Shown piece after piece: positions 1 through 7,415 of a DNA stretch of 64,000 nucleotides. The stretch is taken from contig NZ_SCNN01000020.1 of NCBI RefSeq assembly GCF_005503535.1, positions 53,174 to 117,173 of the forward strand. The letters are read 5' to 3'. Position 1 is the first letter of the stretch. Each line of letters opens with the position of its first letter. The position numbers and the translations under genes were made by a program. This stretch comes from Mesorhizobium comanense (GTDB taxonomy: Bacteria; Pseudomonadota; Alphaproteobacteria; Rhizobiales; Rhizobiaceae). The notes beneath the pieces are model-generated. The model had not been told where the DNA came from and made no database searches. It was given only the letters and a program-made list of their open reading frames with translations.

Positions 1-265
1 GCAGATAGCAGTTCGGCGCGATCGCCGTCGTGCTGCGGTGGTAGAGGTAGTGCACGAGCCCGACGAGCCGCCCATCGCTTTCCGCGACCAGCGCATGAAC
101 CGGCTCATAGGCGTCGAAGAAGCGGGACCATGTCATCGCCGTGATTTCGCTCGCCAGCGCGGTCGGCCCCGATCGCCCGTAGAAAGCATTGTAGCCGTCC
201 CATAGCGGCAGCCATTGCTCATGGTCCTGCAGTGTCACGGGGCGGATAATGATCGGGCTGGACAT
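1..265 (-). CDS. GNAT-family N-acetyltransferase (N-terminal part; runs off the window)
   Basis: Only the first 88 codons are present. The protein begins MSSPIIIRPVTLQDHEQW, the usual opening of a GNAT domain (beta 1 followed by 'D..W..LW.GY..FY'), and continues to the stretch that usually forms beta 2/3 ('ALVAESDGRLVGLVHYLYH'). The acetyl-CoA P-loop lies beyond the window edge. GNAT enzymes transfer an acetyl group from acetyl-CoA to an amine; the substrate cannot be told from this fragment. The ATG at 265 has no strong ribosome binding site. The gene is divergent from glyQ, leaving about 175 bp as a shared promoter region. Confidence 0.75.
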   Translation of the reverse strand, partial: MSSPIIIRPVTLQDHEQWLPLWDGYNAFYGRSGPTALASEITAMTWSRFFDAYEPVHALVAESDGRLVGLVHYLYHRSTTAIAPNCYL

Positions 266-440
266 CGCCTTCACCTGCTTGTCTTGCGAGAGGATTGAAG
301 CCGTCGAGCAGAGCGCAGACGGCTGCCGGCGACAATGGGCCAGCCATTCGCAATGCTTTCGACATGTCTTGCAGGGCCGGCGAGGTCGATTGCTTGACGC
401 TTCGCCGCCGTGTCTCTAGGACGGGCCGGCAAGCCAGCCT

Positions 441-1403
441 ATGCCGCCCGAGGCCACCGTGACGATTGAACTTCCCGCCCACATGCATCCCAGCCGCTCC
501 TTCCAGGGGCTGATCCTGACCTTGCACAATTACTGGGCCGCCTATGGTTGCGTCATCCTTCAGCCCTACGACATGGAGGTCGGCGCCGGCACCTTCCATC
601 CGGCAACGACGCTGCGCGCTCTCGGTCCCCGTCACTGGAACGCGGCCTATGTTCAGCCTTCGCGTCGCCCCAAGGATGGGCGCTACGGCGAAAACCCGAA
701 CCGGCTGCAGCACTATTATCAGTATCAGGTGATCCTGAAGCCCAATCCGCCGAACCTGCAGGAACTCTACCTCGGCTCGCTGGCGGCGATCGGCGTCGAT
801 CCCCTGCTGCATGACATCCGCTTCGTCGAGGACGATTGGGAAAGCCCGACGCTTGGCGCCTGGGGGCTGGGCTGGGAGTGCTGGTGCGACGGCATGGAAG
901 TCTCGCAGTTCACCTATTTCCAGCAGGTCTGCGGCATCGAATGCGCACCGGTGGCCGGCGAACTGACCTATGGGTTGGAGCGGCTGGCCATGTATGTGCA
1001 GGGCGTCGACAATGTCTACGACCTCAACTTCAACGGCCGCGAGGGCGACGAAAAGGTCACCTATGGCGAGGTCTTCCTGCAGGCGGAGCAGGAATATTCG
1101 CGCCACAATTTCGAATATGCCAACACGGCGATGCTGCTCAGGCATTTCGAGGACGCGGAAGCCGAGTGCAAGGCGTTGCTGGAAGCCGGCGCGCCCGCCT
1201 CCAACGACAATCTGCCGATGCACCGCATGGTCTTCCCGGCCTACGACCAGTGCATCAAGGCGAGCCATGTCTTCAACCTGCTCGACGCGCGCGGCGTGAT
1301 CTCCGTCACCGAGCGGCAGAGCTACATCCTGCGAGTGCGCAATCTGGCGAAAGCCTGCGGCGAGGCCTTCTTGAAGACCCATGCGGGCGGATTGGCCGCC
1401 TAG
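441..1403 (+). CDS. glyQ: Glycine--tRNA ligase alpha subunit
   Basis: Alpha subunit of the bacterial alpha2beta2 glycyl-tRNA synthetase, which carries the class II catalytic core that activates glycine with ATP and charges tRNA-Gly in the cytoplasm. The core starts at 'SFQGLILTLHNYWA' (about residues 18-31) and shows the family signatures 'LQPYDMEVGAGTFHPATT' (about 47-64), 'QPSRRPKDGRYG', 'NRLQHYYQYQVILKP' and 'GWECWCDGMEVSQFTYFQQ'. The length of 320 aa is slightly above the usual 300 or so because of the N-terminal extension. A second in-frame ATG at 483 gives the shorter form; neither start has a clear Shine-Dalgarno. The beta subunit gene glyS lies 1.7 kb downstream, separated by a DUF4328 gene and a DUF559 gene. 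Confidence 0.97.
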   Translation: MPPEATVTIELPAHMHPSRSFQGLILTLHNYWAAYGCVILQPYDMEVGAGTFHPATTLRALGPRHWNAAYVQPSRRPKDGRYGENPNRLQHYYQYQVILKPNPPNLQELYLGSLAAIGVDPLLHDIRFVEDDWESPTLGAWGLGWECWCDGMEVSQFTYFQQVCGIECAPVAGELTYGLERLAMYVQGVDNVYDLNFNGREGDEKVTYGEVFLQAEQEYSRHNFEYANTAMLLRHFEDAEAECKALLEAGAPASNDNLPMHRMVFPAYDQCIKASHVFNLLDARGVISVTERQSYILRVRNLAKACGEAFLKTHAGGLAA

Positions 1404-1492
1404 CAGGGTTCGACGGAACAACCTTTCCGCTTGATTATAAAAATATTCCCGCTTAGGTTGTCTTCGATTGCAGGCAAAAGGGCGGGCTGAAG

Positions 1493-2182
1493 ATGGGCAT
1501 CTTCAGGAATTTTTCGACCAACACCACATGGCTTACCAGGCTGCTTTGGCTTGGCATTGTGGTCGATGTCATCGCCGTTCTGTCCGGCCTGTCGGAGATC
1601 TGGTTGCTCAGCGACATCGAAAGCGGCAACCATGCTTATGATCTGGCCGCCGCCGCCGACAGCAACGACACCAGGCAGTGGGCGATAGGCATTGTTCAGC
1701 TGGTCATCTGGCTGGCCCAGGCGGTCATCATCCTGGTCTGGATCAGACTTGCCAACAGGAATGCCCGTGACTTGGGTGCCAGGGATATGGAATTCACGCC
1801 CGGTTGGGCGATCGGCTGGTATTTCATCCCGGTCGCCAATCTGTGGAAACCCTATCAGGCCATGGCCGAGATATGGCGGGCAAGCAGCGGCTCGCCGGAT
1901 TGGAAAACAGGCGAGACCTCGGGCGCCCTGATCGGCTGGTGGTTTGCCTGGCTGGCAGCCAATGTGCTCGGACGCCTGTCCTTTCAACTGATGATGAAGG
2001 CCGAGGCGATCGGCGAGATCAAGAATGCCTCGATCGCGACCACGGCCGCCGATGTCGCCAGTATCGTGCTTTCCGTGCTCTTTCTGGATATCATCAAGGA
2101 AATTCATCGGCGGCAGTCGAACTGGGCCGCGGCGCCGCGATCTCAGAATGTGCCCGCGCCGCTGGCGGGCGATACGCTGTAG
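1493..2182 (+). CDS. DUF4328 domain membrane protein
   Basis: A 229-aa membrane protein. Hydrophobic segments occur near residues 16-37 ('LLWLGIVVDVIAVLSGL'), 62-82 ('IGIVQLVIWLAQAVIILVWI'), 103-117 and 144-165. The stretch 'LANRNARDLGARDMEFTPGW' followed by 'GWYFIPVANLWKPYQAMAEIW' is the hallmark of DUF4328, a family of unknown function common in Actinobacteria and Rhizobiales. A purine-rich AAAAGGGCGGG lies shortly before the ATG. It sits between glyQ and glyS on the same strand and could be co-transcribed with glyQ, but nothing ties it to tRNA charging. Confidence 0.8.
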   Translation: MGIFRNFSTNTTWLTRLLWLGIVVDVIAVLSGLSEIWLLSDIESGNHAYDLAAAADSNDTRQWAIGIVQLVIWLAQAVIILVWIRLANRNARDLGARDMEFTPGWAIGWYFIPVANLWKPYQAMAEIWRASSGSPDWKTGETSGALIGWWFAWLAANVLGRLSFQLMMKAEAIGEIKNASIATTAADVASIVLSVLFLDIIKEIHRRQSNWAAAPRSQNVPAPLAGDTL

Positions 2183-2331
2183 GCGATCGGTGCAAGGATG
2201 GCTTGAGCGCCGGCGCTATCGATGGTGCGCAGCGCCTGCCTTACCCCCGGCATCGAGAAGGCGCCATGGACCTGCGCGGTGAAGCAGGCGCTGAGCGCGA
2301 GGATCTGGAGAAGTCTGGATGCTGTTTTCAT
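2143..2331 (-). CDS. Possible small secreted peptide (62 aa)
   Basis: A 62-codon reading frame on the minus strand, starting with ATG at 2331, begins MKTASRLLQILALSACFTAQ. This has the charged n-region, hydrophobic core and small-residue cleavage site of a signal peptide (after about residue 23, 'VHG-AF'). It overlaps the last 40 bases of the DUF4328 gene in convergent orientation. There is no strong ribosome binding site and I recognise no family. It may be real or a chance frame; the signal-peptide-like start is the only support. Confidence 0.25.
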   Translation of the reverse strand: MKTASRLLQILALSACFTAQVHGAFSMPGVRQALRTIDSAGAQAILAPIAYSVSPASGAGTF

Positions 2332-2470
2332 CGTCGTTCAGCCAAGTGTTCCCTGCCTGAGCGTGGGTCGCTTCAGCGCCGCATTCGGTTCATGGAAATC
2401 TTTGATCCAAGGACGGGTGGGATTGCCCCGTCCCGACAGGCGGCTGAAATTTATGGAAAGGGTTGCTGTC

Positions 2471-2525
2471 CCTCCTTACCTCCCCCTAGATGGGGGAGGT
2501 CGCCGCGAAGCGGCGGGTGGGGGTG
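2471..2525. repeat. Palindromic repeat, left copy flanking the DUF559 gene
   Basis: Two adjacent perfect hairpins followed by a G-rich box: CCTCCCCC/GGGGGAGG (2479-2486 with 2492-2499, 5-nt loop), then CGCCGC-GAA-GCGGCG (2501-2515), then GGTGGGGGTG. The same hairpin 1, hairpin 2, G-rich order occurs in inverted orientation at 2940-2996 and in the elements at 4356-4507 and 10593-10740. The repeat also supplies the first codons of a longer possible reading of the DUF559 gene. Confidence 0.85.
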
Positions 2526-2540
2526 ACAGCGCGGCGTCTC

Positions 2541-2939
2541 ATGCCAAAACTCGATCGGTTCAAGCTGCAGTCTGCGCAACGGCTTCGAGCGGCAATGACC
2601 GACGAGGAACGCATCCTGTGGCGGCACCTATGGCGCATTCCGGTCGAAGGAACGCACTTCCGCAAACAGGCGTCGGTCGGTATCTACTTCCCGGACTTCA
2701 TCTCCCACCGCCTGAGATTGATCATCGAAGTGGATGGCGCGCACCACAGTTTCGATGACCAGCAGCGCCACGATGAGCTTCGGACAAAGTGGTTCGAGAG
2801 CCAAGGCTATCACGTTATCCGCTTCTGGAACCATGAAATTAAAAACGAACTGGATTCCGTGCTCGATACGATTTATGCGGCGGTGGAAGAACGAAAATCA
2901 CGCCCAGGCCTGCCGGACGCCGAAGGCGCTTTAGACTGA
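2541..2939 (+). CDS. DUF559 (Vsr/restriction-endonuclease-fold) nuclease-like protein
   Basis: A 132-aa protein of the DUF559 family, related to very-short-patch-repair and restriction-type PD-(D/E)xK endonucleases. Visible elements: an N-terminal helix 'AQRLRAAMTDEERILWRHL', then 'FRKQASVGIYFPDFI' where the Asp of 'PDF' is the first acidic residue, 'RLIIEVDGAHH' providing the E-x-D/H site, and 'DELRTKWFESQGYHVIRFWNHEI'. All nuclease-site residues expected for the family appear intact. An upstream ATG at 2490 would add 17 residues, but those are encoded by the palindromic repeat, so 2541 is preferred. The gene fills the space between two inverted palindromic repeats and ends directly at the right one. 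Target and role are unknown; members are often found next to repeats or as stand-alone genes. Confidence 0.85.
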   Translation: MPKLDRFKLQSAQRLRAAMTDEERILWRHLWRIPVEGTHFRKQASVGIYFPDFISHRLRLIIEVDGAHHSFDDQQRHDELRTKWFESQGYHVIRFWNHEIKNELDSVLDTIYAAVEERKSRPGLPDAEGALD

Positions 2940-2996
2940 GACGCCGCCACCCCACCCCGGCGCTGACGCGCCGACCCTCCCCATCGAGGGGAGGGT
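2940..2996. repeat. Palindromic repeat, right copy (inverted) flanking the DUF559 gene
   Basis: Mirror image of the repeat at 2471-2525: a C-rich box (CACCCCACCCC), hairpin GGCGC-TGAC-GCGCC (2959-2972), then hairpin CCCTCCCC-ATCGA-GGGGAGGG (2975-2995). It abuts the stop codon of the DUF559 gene and ends 14 bases before the first glyS-like start codon at 3010. The GAGGAG just after it serves as that start's ribosome binding site. Confidence 0.85.
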
Positions 2997-3009
2997 GAGG
3001 AGCCACCCA

Positions 3010-3129
3010 ATGCCTGACCTGCTTCTAGAACTCCGCTCGGAAGAGATACCCGCCCAGCCGCGCGGCCGCAGCGCCGTAGGCGCAAGGACGCGCAAACAGG
3101 AAAATGGCATGCGGGCGGAGACACTCTGA
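3010..3129 (+). CDS. 39-codon mini-ORF: duplicated glyS 5' end, coupled to glyS
   Basis: This short frame begins MPDLLLELRSEEIPA, the same 15 residues as GlyS, and then diverges (QPRGRSAVGARTR...) to a TGA that overlaps the glyS ATG (TGATG, 3127-3131). It has the better ribosome binding site of the two (GAGGAG, 7 nt before the ATG). Ten of the 14 codons after the start differ from the true glyS start by synonymous changes only, so this is not a fresh copy. It may be the remnant of an older or foreign glyS start, now acting as a translationally coupled leader. A protein function for the mini-ORF itself is not supported. Confidence 0.6.
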   Translation: MPDLLLELRSEEIPAQPRGRSAVGARTRKQENGMRAETL

Positions 3130-5588
3130 TGCCGGATTTGTTGCTCGAACTTCGTTCCGAAGAAATCCCCGCCCGCATGCAGCGGAAGGCGGCAGGCGAT
3201 CTCAAGAAGATGCTGACCGACGGTCTCGTCGAGGCTGGCCTGACCTATGAGGCGGCGCGCGAGTACTGGACGCCGCGTCGCCTCGCGCTCGACATCAGGG
3301 GGCTGACCGCGCGCTCGAAGGACATCCGCGAGGAGATCAAGGGCCCGTCGACATCGGCGCCTGAACAAGCGATCCAGGGCTTCCTGCGCAAGGCCGGACT
3401 GGCGTCGGTCGCCGAGGCTCATGTCCATCCCGACCCGAAGAAGGGTGACTTCTATGTCGCCCATATTTCGAAGCCGGGCAGGGGCGCGGAAGAGGTCATC
3501 GCCGAACTGGTCCCAGGCATCATCCGCAATTTCCCCTGGCCGAAATCGATGCGGTGGGGGCCGGCCTCGGCCAAGCCGGGCTCGCTGCGCTGGGTTCGGC
3601 CGCTGCAATCGATCCTGTGTACCTTCGGCCCGGAAACCGAGGAGCCGGTCGTGGTCGATTTCGAGATCGACGGCCTCCGCTCCGGCAACGTCACCTACGG
3701 CCACCGATTCCTGGCACCGGGCGAGATCACCGTACGTCGCTTCGACGATTATGCGAGCAAGCTCGAGGCGGCCAAGGTCGTGCTCGACGCCGACCGGCGC
3801 AAGGAGATCATCCTGGCGGATGCCCGTAACCTCGCCTTCGCCAACGGACTCGACCTCGTCGAGGACGAGGGTTTGCTGGAGGAAGTGTCCGGGCTGGTGG
3901 AGTGGCCTGTCGTGCTGATGGGCGAGTTCGAGCAGGATTTTCTCGCCATTCCGCCCGAAGTGATCCGGCTGACCATCCGCGCCAACCAGAAGTGCTTTGT
4001 CTCGCGCCCGCAAGGGGAGAGCGAGGCGCTGTCCAACCACTTCCTGCTGACCGCCAACATCGAGGCCAGGGACGGTGGCAAGGAGATCGCGCACGGCAAC
4101 GGCAAGGTGGTTCGCGCGCGCCTTTCCGACGCGCTCTATTTCTGGAGGACCGACCAGGGCGATCTGCCCGATCTCGACCAGCTCAAGGCATCGGCACAGA
4201 AATTCGGCCTCGACCTGAAGAAGCCGCTCGACCAGCGCATGGCCCGCCTCGACCATCTCAACGTGACCTTCCACGCCAAGCTTGGCACGCAGGGTGAGCG
4301 TGTGGAGCGCATCAAGCGATTGGCGGAAGAACTGGCGCCAGCAGTGGCGCAGTCGATCTCCCCCCTTGAGGGGGAGATGGCCGGCAGGCCAGAGGGGGTC
4401 GCCTCGCGTCAAGCGCCGGCATCCTCTGGCCGCGATAAGGCGTCGCGTCCGGTCTTGCCGACCCCCTCTGTCGCCTCCGGCGACATCTCCCCCTCGAGGG
4501 GGGAGATTCCCGCGCTCGCCGCTCGCGCCGCCGTCCTCGCCAAGGCCGACCTCCAGACCGAAGTTGTCGGCGAATTCCCCGAACTGCAGGGCGCCATGGG
4601 CCGCAAATACGCGCTGCTGCAGGGCGAACATGCGAGTGTCGCCGCCGCGATCGAAGAGCATTACAAGCCGCAGGGACCTTCCGACCACGTGCCGACCGAT
4701 CCGGTTTCGGTGACCGTCGCGCTGGCTGACAAGCTCGACACGCTAATTGGCTTTTGGACCATCGACGAAAAGCCTACCGGTAGCAAAGACCCTTACGCGT
4801 TACGCCGGGCAGCGCTTGGGGTGGTGAGGATTTTGATTGAGAATAGAGTGGGTTTGCGGCTCAGAGCCGCTTGGCATTCTGCCTTTCTGCTGGCCTTCCG
4901 GTCGATCCGAACATCGGAGATTGTGCCTGCATTCATCCAGGTCAGAGAATTGGGAAGACATTTTGACGATGCTACCGCCGATCAGCTGGAACAGGACATC
5001 TACAAAAAACTAGAGAATCTTCCCGATGAAGACGCGGCGCATTGGGCTTTTGTGTTAACCAAGGCCGAGCGCGACCTCCTGGCCTTCTTCCACGACCGTC
5101 TCAAAGTCTACCTGCGCGACCAGGGCGCTCGCCACGACCTGATCGATGCCGTCATCACGCCGCAGTCCGATGACCTCCTGCAGATCGTGCGCCGCGTGGA
5201 AGCTCTGGGTTCCTTCCTCGACACCGAGGACGGCAAGAATCTGCTTGCCGGCACCAAGCGCGCCGCCAACATCCTGGCCGCCGAGGAGAAGAAGAAGACG
5301 GCGGTCGCCGAAACCGTTGAGCCGGCGTTGTTTCGTCAGGATGCCGAGAAATCGCTGTTTGCGGCGGTGAATCAGGCCGAGAGAGAAGCCGGCGAAGCGA
5401 TTCAAAACCAAGACTTTTCCGCCGCCATGCTGGCGCTTAGCGCATTGCGCGAACCCGTTGATTCATTTTTCGAGCATGTTCTCGTGAATGATGAGGACGT
5501 ATCCGTGCGCGCCAATCGCCTGGCACTGCTCGCGCGCATCCGCGAGGCTACCGGTCAGGTTGCGGATTTCTCGAAGATCGCGGGTTGA
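3129..5588 (+). CDS. glyS: Glycine--tRNA ligase beta subunit, with in-frame repeat insertion
   Basis: Beta subunit of glycyl-tRNA synthetase, needed with GlyQ for tRNA-Gly recognition and aminoacylation. Recognisable blocks are the N-terminal 'MPDLLLELRSEEIPARMQ', 'WPKSMRW', 'FVSRPQGESEALSNHFLLTANIEARDGG', the HD-like middle region 'VGEFPELQGAMGRKYALLQGE' and 'DKLDTLIGFWTIDEKPTGSKDPYALRRAALG', and the C-terminal 'LLAFFHDRLKVYLRDQGARHDLIDAV' and 'VNDEDVSVRANRLALLARI'. At 819 aa it is well above the usual 690-750. About 50 residues (roughly 409-461) come from a palindromic repeat, and residues about 565-640 are encoded by a visibly more AT-rich stretch. The ATG at 3129 overlaps the stop of an upstream mini-ORF. 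A single intact frame implies a working protein. Confidence 0.96.
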   Translation: MPDLLLELRSEEIPARMQRKAAGDLKKMLTDGLVEAGLTYEAAREYWTPRRLALDIRGLTARSKDIREEIKGPSTSAPEQAIQGFLRKAGLASVAEAHVHPDPKKGDFYVAHISKPGRGAEEVIAELVPGIIRNFPWPKSMRWGPASAKPGSLRWVRPLQSILCTFGPETEEPVVVDFEIDGLRSGNVTYGHRFLAPGEITVRRFDDYASKLEAAKVVLDADRRKEIILADARNLAFANGLDLVEDEGLLEEVSGLVEWPVVLMGEFEQDFLAIPPEVIRLTIRANQKCFVSRPQGESEALSNHFLLTANIEARDGGKEIAHGNGKVVRARLSDALYFWRTDQGDLPDLDQLKASAQKFGLDLKKPLDQRMARLDHLNVTFHAKLGTQGERVERIKRLAEELAPAVAQSISPLEGEMAGRPEGVASRQAPASSGRDKASRPVLPTPSVASGDISPSRGEIPALAARAAVLAKADLQTEVVGEFPELQGAMGRKYALLQGEHASVAAAIEEHYKPQGPSDHVPTDPVSVTVALADKLDTLIGFWTIDEKPTGSKDPYALRRAALGVVRILIENRVGLRLRAAWHSAFLLAFRSIRTSEIVPAFIQVRELGRHFDDATADQLEQDIYKKLENLPDEDAAHWAFVLTKAERDLLAFFHDRLKVYLRDQGARHDLIDAVITPQSDDLLQIVRRVEALGSFLDTEDGKNLLAGTKRAANILAAEEKKKTAVAETVEPALFRQDAEKSLFAAVNQAEREAGEAIQNQDFSAAMLALSALREPVDSFFEHVLVNDEDVSVRANRLALLARIREATGQVADFSKIAG
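4356..4507. repeat. Composite palindromic element inserted in frame within glyS
   Basis: Left half: hairpin of the type ATCTCCCC...GGGGAGAT, GGCCGGCAGGCC, AGAGGGGGTC. A spacer of about 55 bases follows, then the right half in inverted order: GACCCCCTCT, hairpin GTCGCC-TCC-GGCGAC, and ATCTCCCC...GGGGAGAT. Translation through it gives the low-complexity stretch 'SPLEGEMAGRPEGV...PSVASGDISPSRGEI' between conserved GlyS blocks, with no stop codon and no frame change. The layout matches the element at 10593-10740 and the repeat pair flanking the DUF559 gene. Confidence 0.88.
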
Positions 5589-5778
5589 GAAGGCCGGATC
5601 GAGGGCCACTTTGGTGAAAGGCTGGCACCGGTTTTCGGGCCGGCTCACGCTCGAACGGGGCAGCGCACGAACCCCGGAAAAATATCTTTCAGCCGGCCGC
5701 TCGAGCCGGCTTACAGTCATATGACGATGATCTCTCCGTGGCAAAAGGGACATGTTCCCCAACCCAACGGAGGCTTCC

Positions 5779-6126
5779 ATGAATTCCGATCACGAAATCG
5801 AAGTGACTGAAGAAACCTCGGCCGCCGCCGAGGCGATTGAAACCGCTTCCGAAACCGATCACGACGCGGCTGCCGCGGTCGAAGCCGCCGATCACTCTGA
5901 TGACGAGGACGGCGACGAGGAAGAAGGCGACGACGAGGACGGCGAGGAATCCGACGAGGACGACGCCGAAGCCGCCACGCTCTCCAGTGACGACGAAGAA
6001 GATGATGAGGACGAAGATGAGGACGACGCCGATCACGCCGTGAAGGCGGAAGGCGACGACGCTTCGGACGAAGAGGAATCCGAGGACGAAGAGTCCGACG
6101 AAGACGACAAGGAAGAAGCGGCCTGA
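5779..6126 (+). CDS. Extremely acidic low-complexity protein
   Basis: A 115-aa protein made largely of Asp, Glu, Ser and Ala, with runs such as DDEDGDEEEGDDEDGEESDEDD and no hydrophobic segment or signal peptide. The ATG at 5779 is chosen because CGGAGG lies 9 bases upstream; a more distant in-frame ATG at 5752 has no such site. A strong terminator follows at 6154. The net charge is very negative, as in histone or basic-protein chaperones and some RNase/ribosome-associated factors, but I recognise no family and give no function. It could share a transcript with glyS, 190 bp upstream. Confidence 0.75.
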   Translation: MNSDHEIEVTEETSAAAEAIETASETDHDAAAAVEAADHSDDEDGDEEEGDDEDGEESDEDDAEAATLSSDDEEDDEDEDEDDADHAVKAEGDDASDEEESEDEESDEDDKEEAA

Positions 6127-6153
6127 GGTTTCAATCCGGCTCTGTCGAAAGAG

Positions 6154-6182
6154 GGGCGGCGCATCAGCGCCGCCCTTCTTTC
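6154..6182 (+). terminator. Rho-independent terminator after the acidic-protein gene
   Basis: Perfect 9-bp stem GGGCGGCGC/GCGCCGCCC (6154-6162 with 6167-6175), 4-nt loop, followed by TTCTTTC. It lies 27 bases after the stop at 6126 and just before the end of the convergent gene at 6201. Confidence 0.85.
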
Positions 6183-6200
6183 ATTCCGGTGTCAGCCGGA

Positions 6201-6590
6201 TCAATTCTCCAGGATGCTGACGCGTACGCTGTTCTCGTACACATCGACCTGGATCAGCGGCTCGCCATTGACGATGGCGCGTCTGGTCGAGGCGCTCATC
6301 GCGCCGGGCCGCTCCAGCATGCGCTGGAGGGAGGCGCGCTCGTCATTGGTCGTGAACCAGGAATCGCCTTCGTCGTCTCTGTCGCGGCGATGGAACTTGT
6401 GCCAGTTGGCGCGGTCCTGCCGCACCATCTGCGCCGCGTTGTCCAGCGCATAGCCGTCGCTCGCCTGATGATCGCGATCGGAGATGCGCGCGACATAGGA
6501 CCCCAGCATGTCATCGGCATGGGCCGTGCTGGCCCCAAGCAACGACGCCAGCAGGAGACCGGCCAGTGTGATGGTTCTGGATATTCTCAT
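6201..6590 (-). CDS. Secreted hypothetical protein
   Basis: A 129-aa exported protein. Residues 1-25 form a clear Sec signal peptide ('ISRTITLAGLLLASLLGASTAHA'), and the mature part is rich in Asp, Arg and Asn ('HKFHRRDRDDEGDSWFTTNDERASLQRML'). The ATG at 6590 is preferred over a TTG two codons upstream because a GGGGG tract lies about 6 bases before it. I recognise no named family; similar short Asp/Arg-rich periplasmic proteins are common in rhizobia. Confidence 0.7.
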   Translation of the reverse strand: MRISRTITLAGLLLASLLGASTAHADDMLGSYVARISDRDHQASDGYALDNAAQMVRQDRANWHKFHRRDRDDEGDSWFTTNDERASLQRMLERPGAMSASTRRAIVNGEPLIQVDVYENSVRVSILEN

Positions 6591-6784
6591 GATCAACCCC
6601 CTTTGAAAGACGAAATACCATCTGCCGCCGCCGCTTGACCAAATTCAGGCAGTCCCAATCCAGACATCTAAATCCAGCCGGCATCGCGCGGCCAGCCGTG
6701 TCAAGGGGCGCGGCGATGGTGCGCAGGGAGCCGAAGCGCCGTCAAGCCGCCGCCGGCGGCCCGGTCAGTCACGGGTGTTCGCCC

Positions 6785-7237
6785 CTATTTGACCTTGCCG
6801 ACCCCGGAAGCCGGCAACGGTGCGGCCGACGATGTCGTAGACTTCTTCTGGGGGGTACCCGAAGCGGGCGTGGCCGAAGCAGTGGCCTTGGCGGGCGTGG
6901 GAGCGGGCGTGGCGGCTGCTGCAGGGGCCTTGCCCTGTGCCGGCACCGAGAAAGGAGCGCCGACGACGCCGCCACGAATGACCATCGGGCTTACCACAAA
7001 ACCATGCTGCGTTTTGGTCTCGCCTGGAATCGCCGACACTTTTTCGTAGGTCACGTCAGGCTCGGCGAGCGCCATGACGGAGATCACATCACTCGTGTCG
7101 CTTGCCTTCAGGGAGAGGATAGACGGCGTTGAAGCAGGTGCGCCAGGAAAGACCAGTGACGAGGCCTCGGCCGCGCAAGCTTGAGCCCCGCAAGTCAATG
7201 TCGCCAGGGTGATGCCCAGCACAACACGCAAAAACAC
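6785..7237 (-). CDS. Secreted Ala/Pro/Thr-rich hypothetical protein
   Basis: A 150-aa protein starting with GTG at 7237, chosen because AAAGGGGAG sits 8 bases upstream; no ATG start has comparable support. The N-terminus 'VFLRVVLGITLATLTCGAQACA' is a signal peptide, possibly a lipoprotein-type one given the Cys residues. The middle resembles a small beta domain ('DVISVMALAEPDVTYEKVSAIPGE'), and the last 60 or so residues are low-complexity Ala/Pro/Thr. No family recognised. It is divergent from sua5, with about 180 bp between the starts. Confidence 0.65.
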   Translation of the reverse strand: MFLRVVLGITLATLTCGAQACAAEASSLVFPGAPASTPSILSLKASDTSDVISVMALAEPDVTYEKVSAIPGETKTQHGFVVSPMVIRGGVVGAPFSVPAQGKAPAAAATPAPTPAKATASATPASGTPQKKSTTSSAAPLPASGVGKVK

Positions 7238-7415
7238 TTGTATCGCTCCCCTTTGCCCCGAGACCGCGATGGTAGCGCACCGGAATTGATACCGGCCTTC
7301 GCCGAAACCTAGCATTTTAGGGATTGATAAATCGCCAAGACACTTTCTGGCCGGGAGCCGGCTTGCCCAACAGCCGCCATCGTATTACGCAACCGGCATC
7401 CGAGAGGTGACGAAA

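Noticed and set aside
2931..4688. Long minus-strand open frame (585 codons) opposite glyS
   Set aside because: Its sequence is the shadow of the conserved GlyS frame and shows no family or ribosome binding site; long antisense frames are expected at this GC content.
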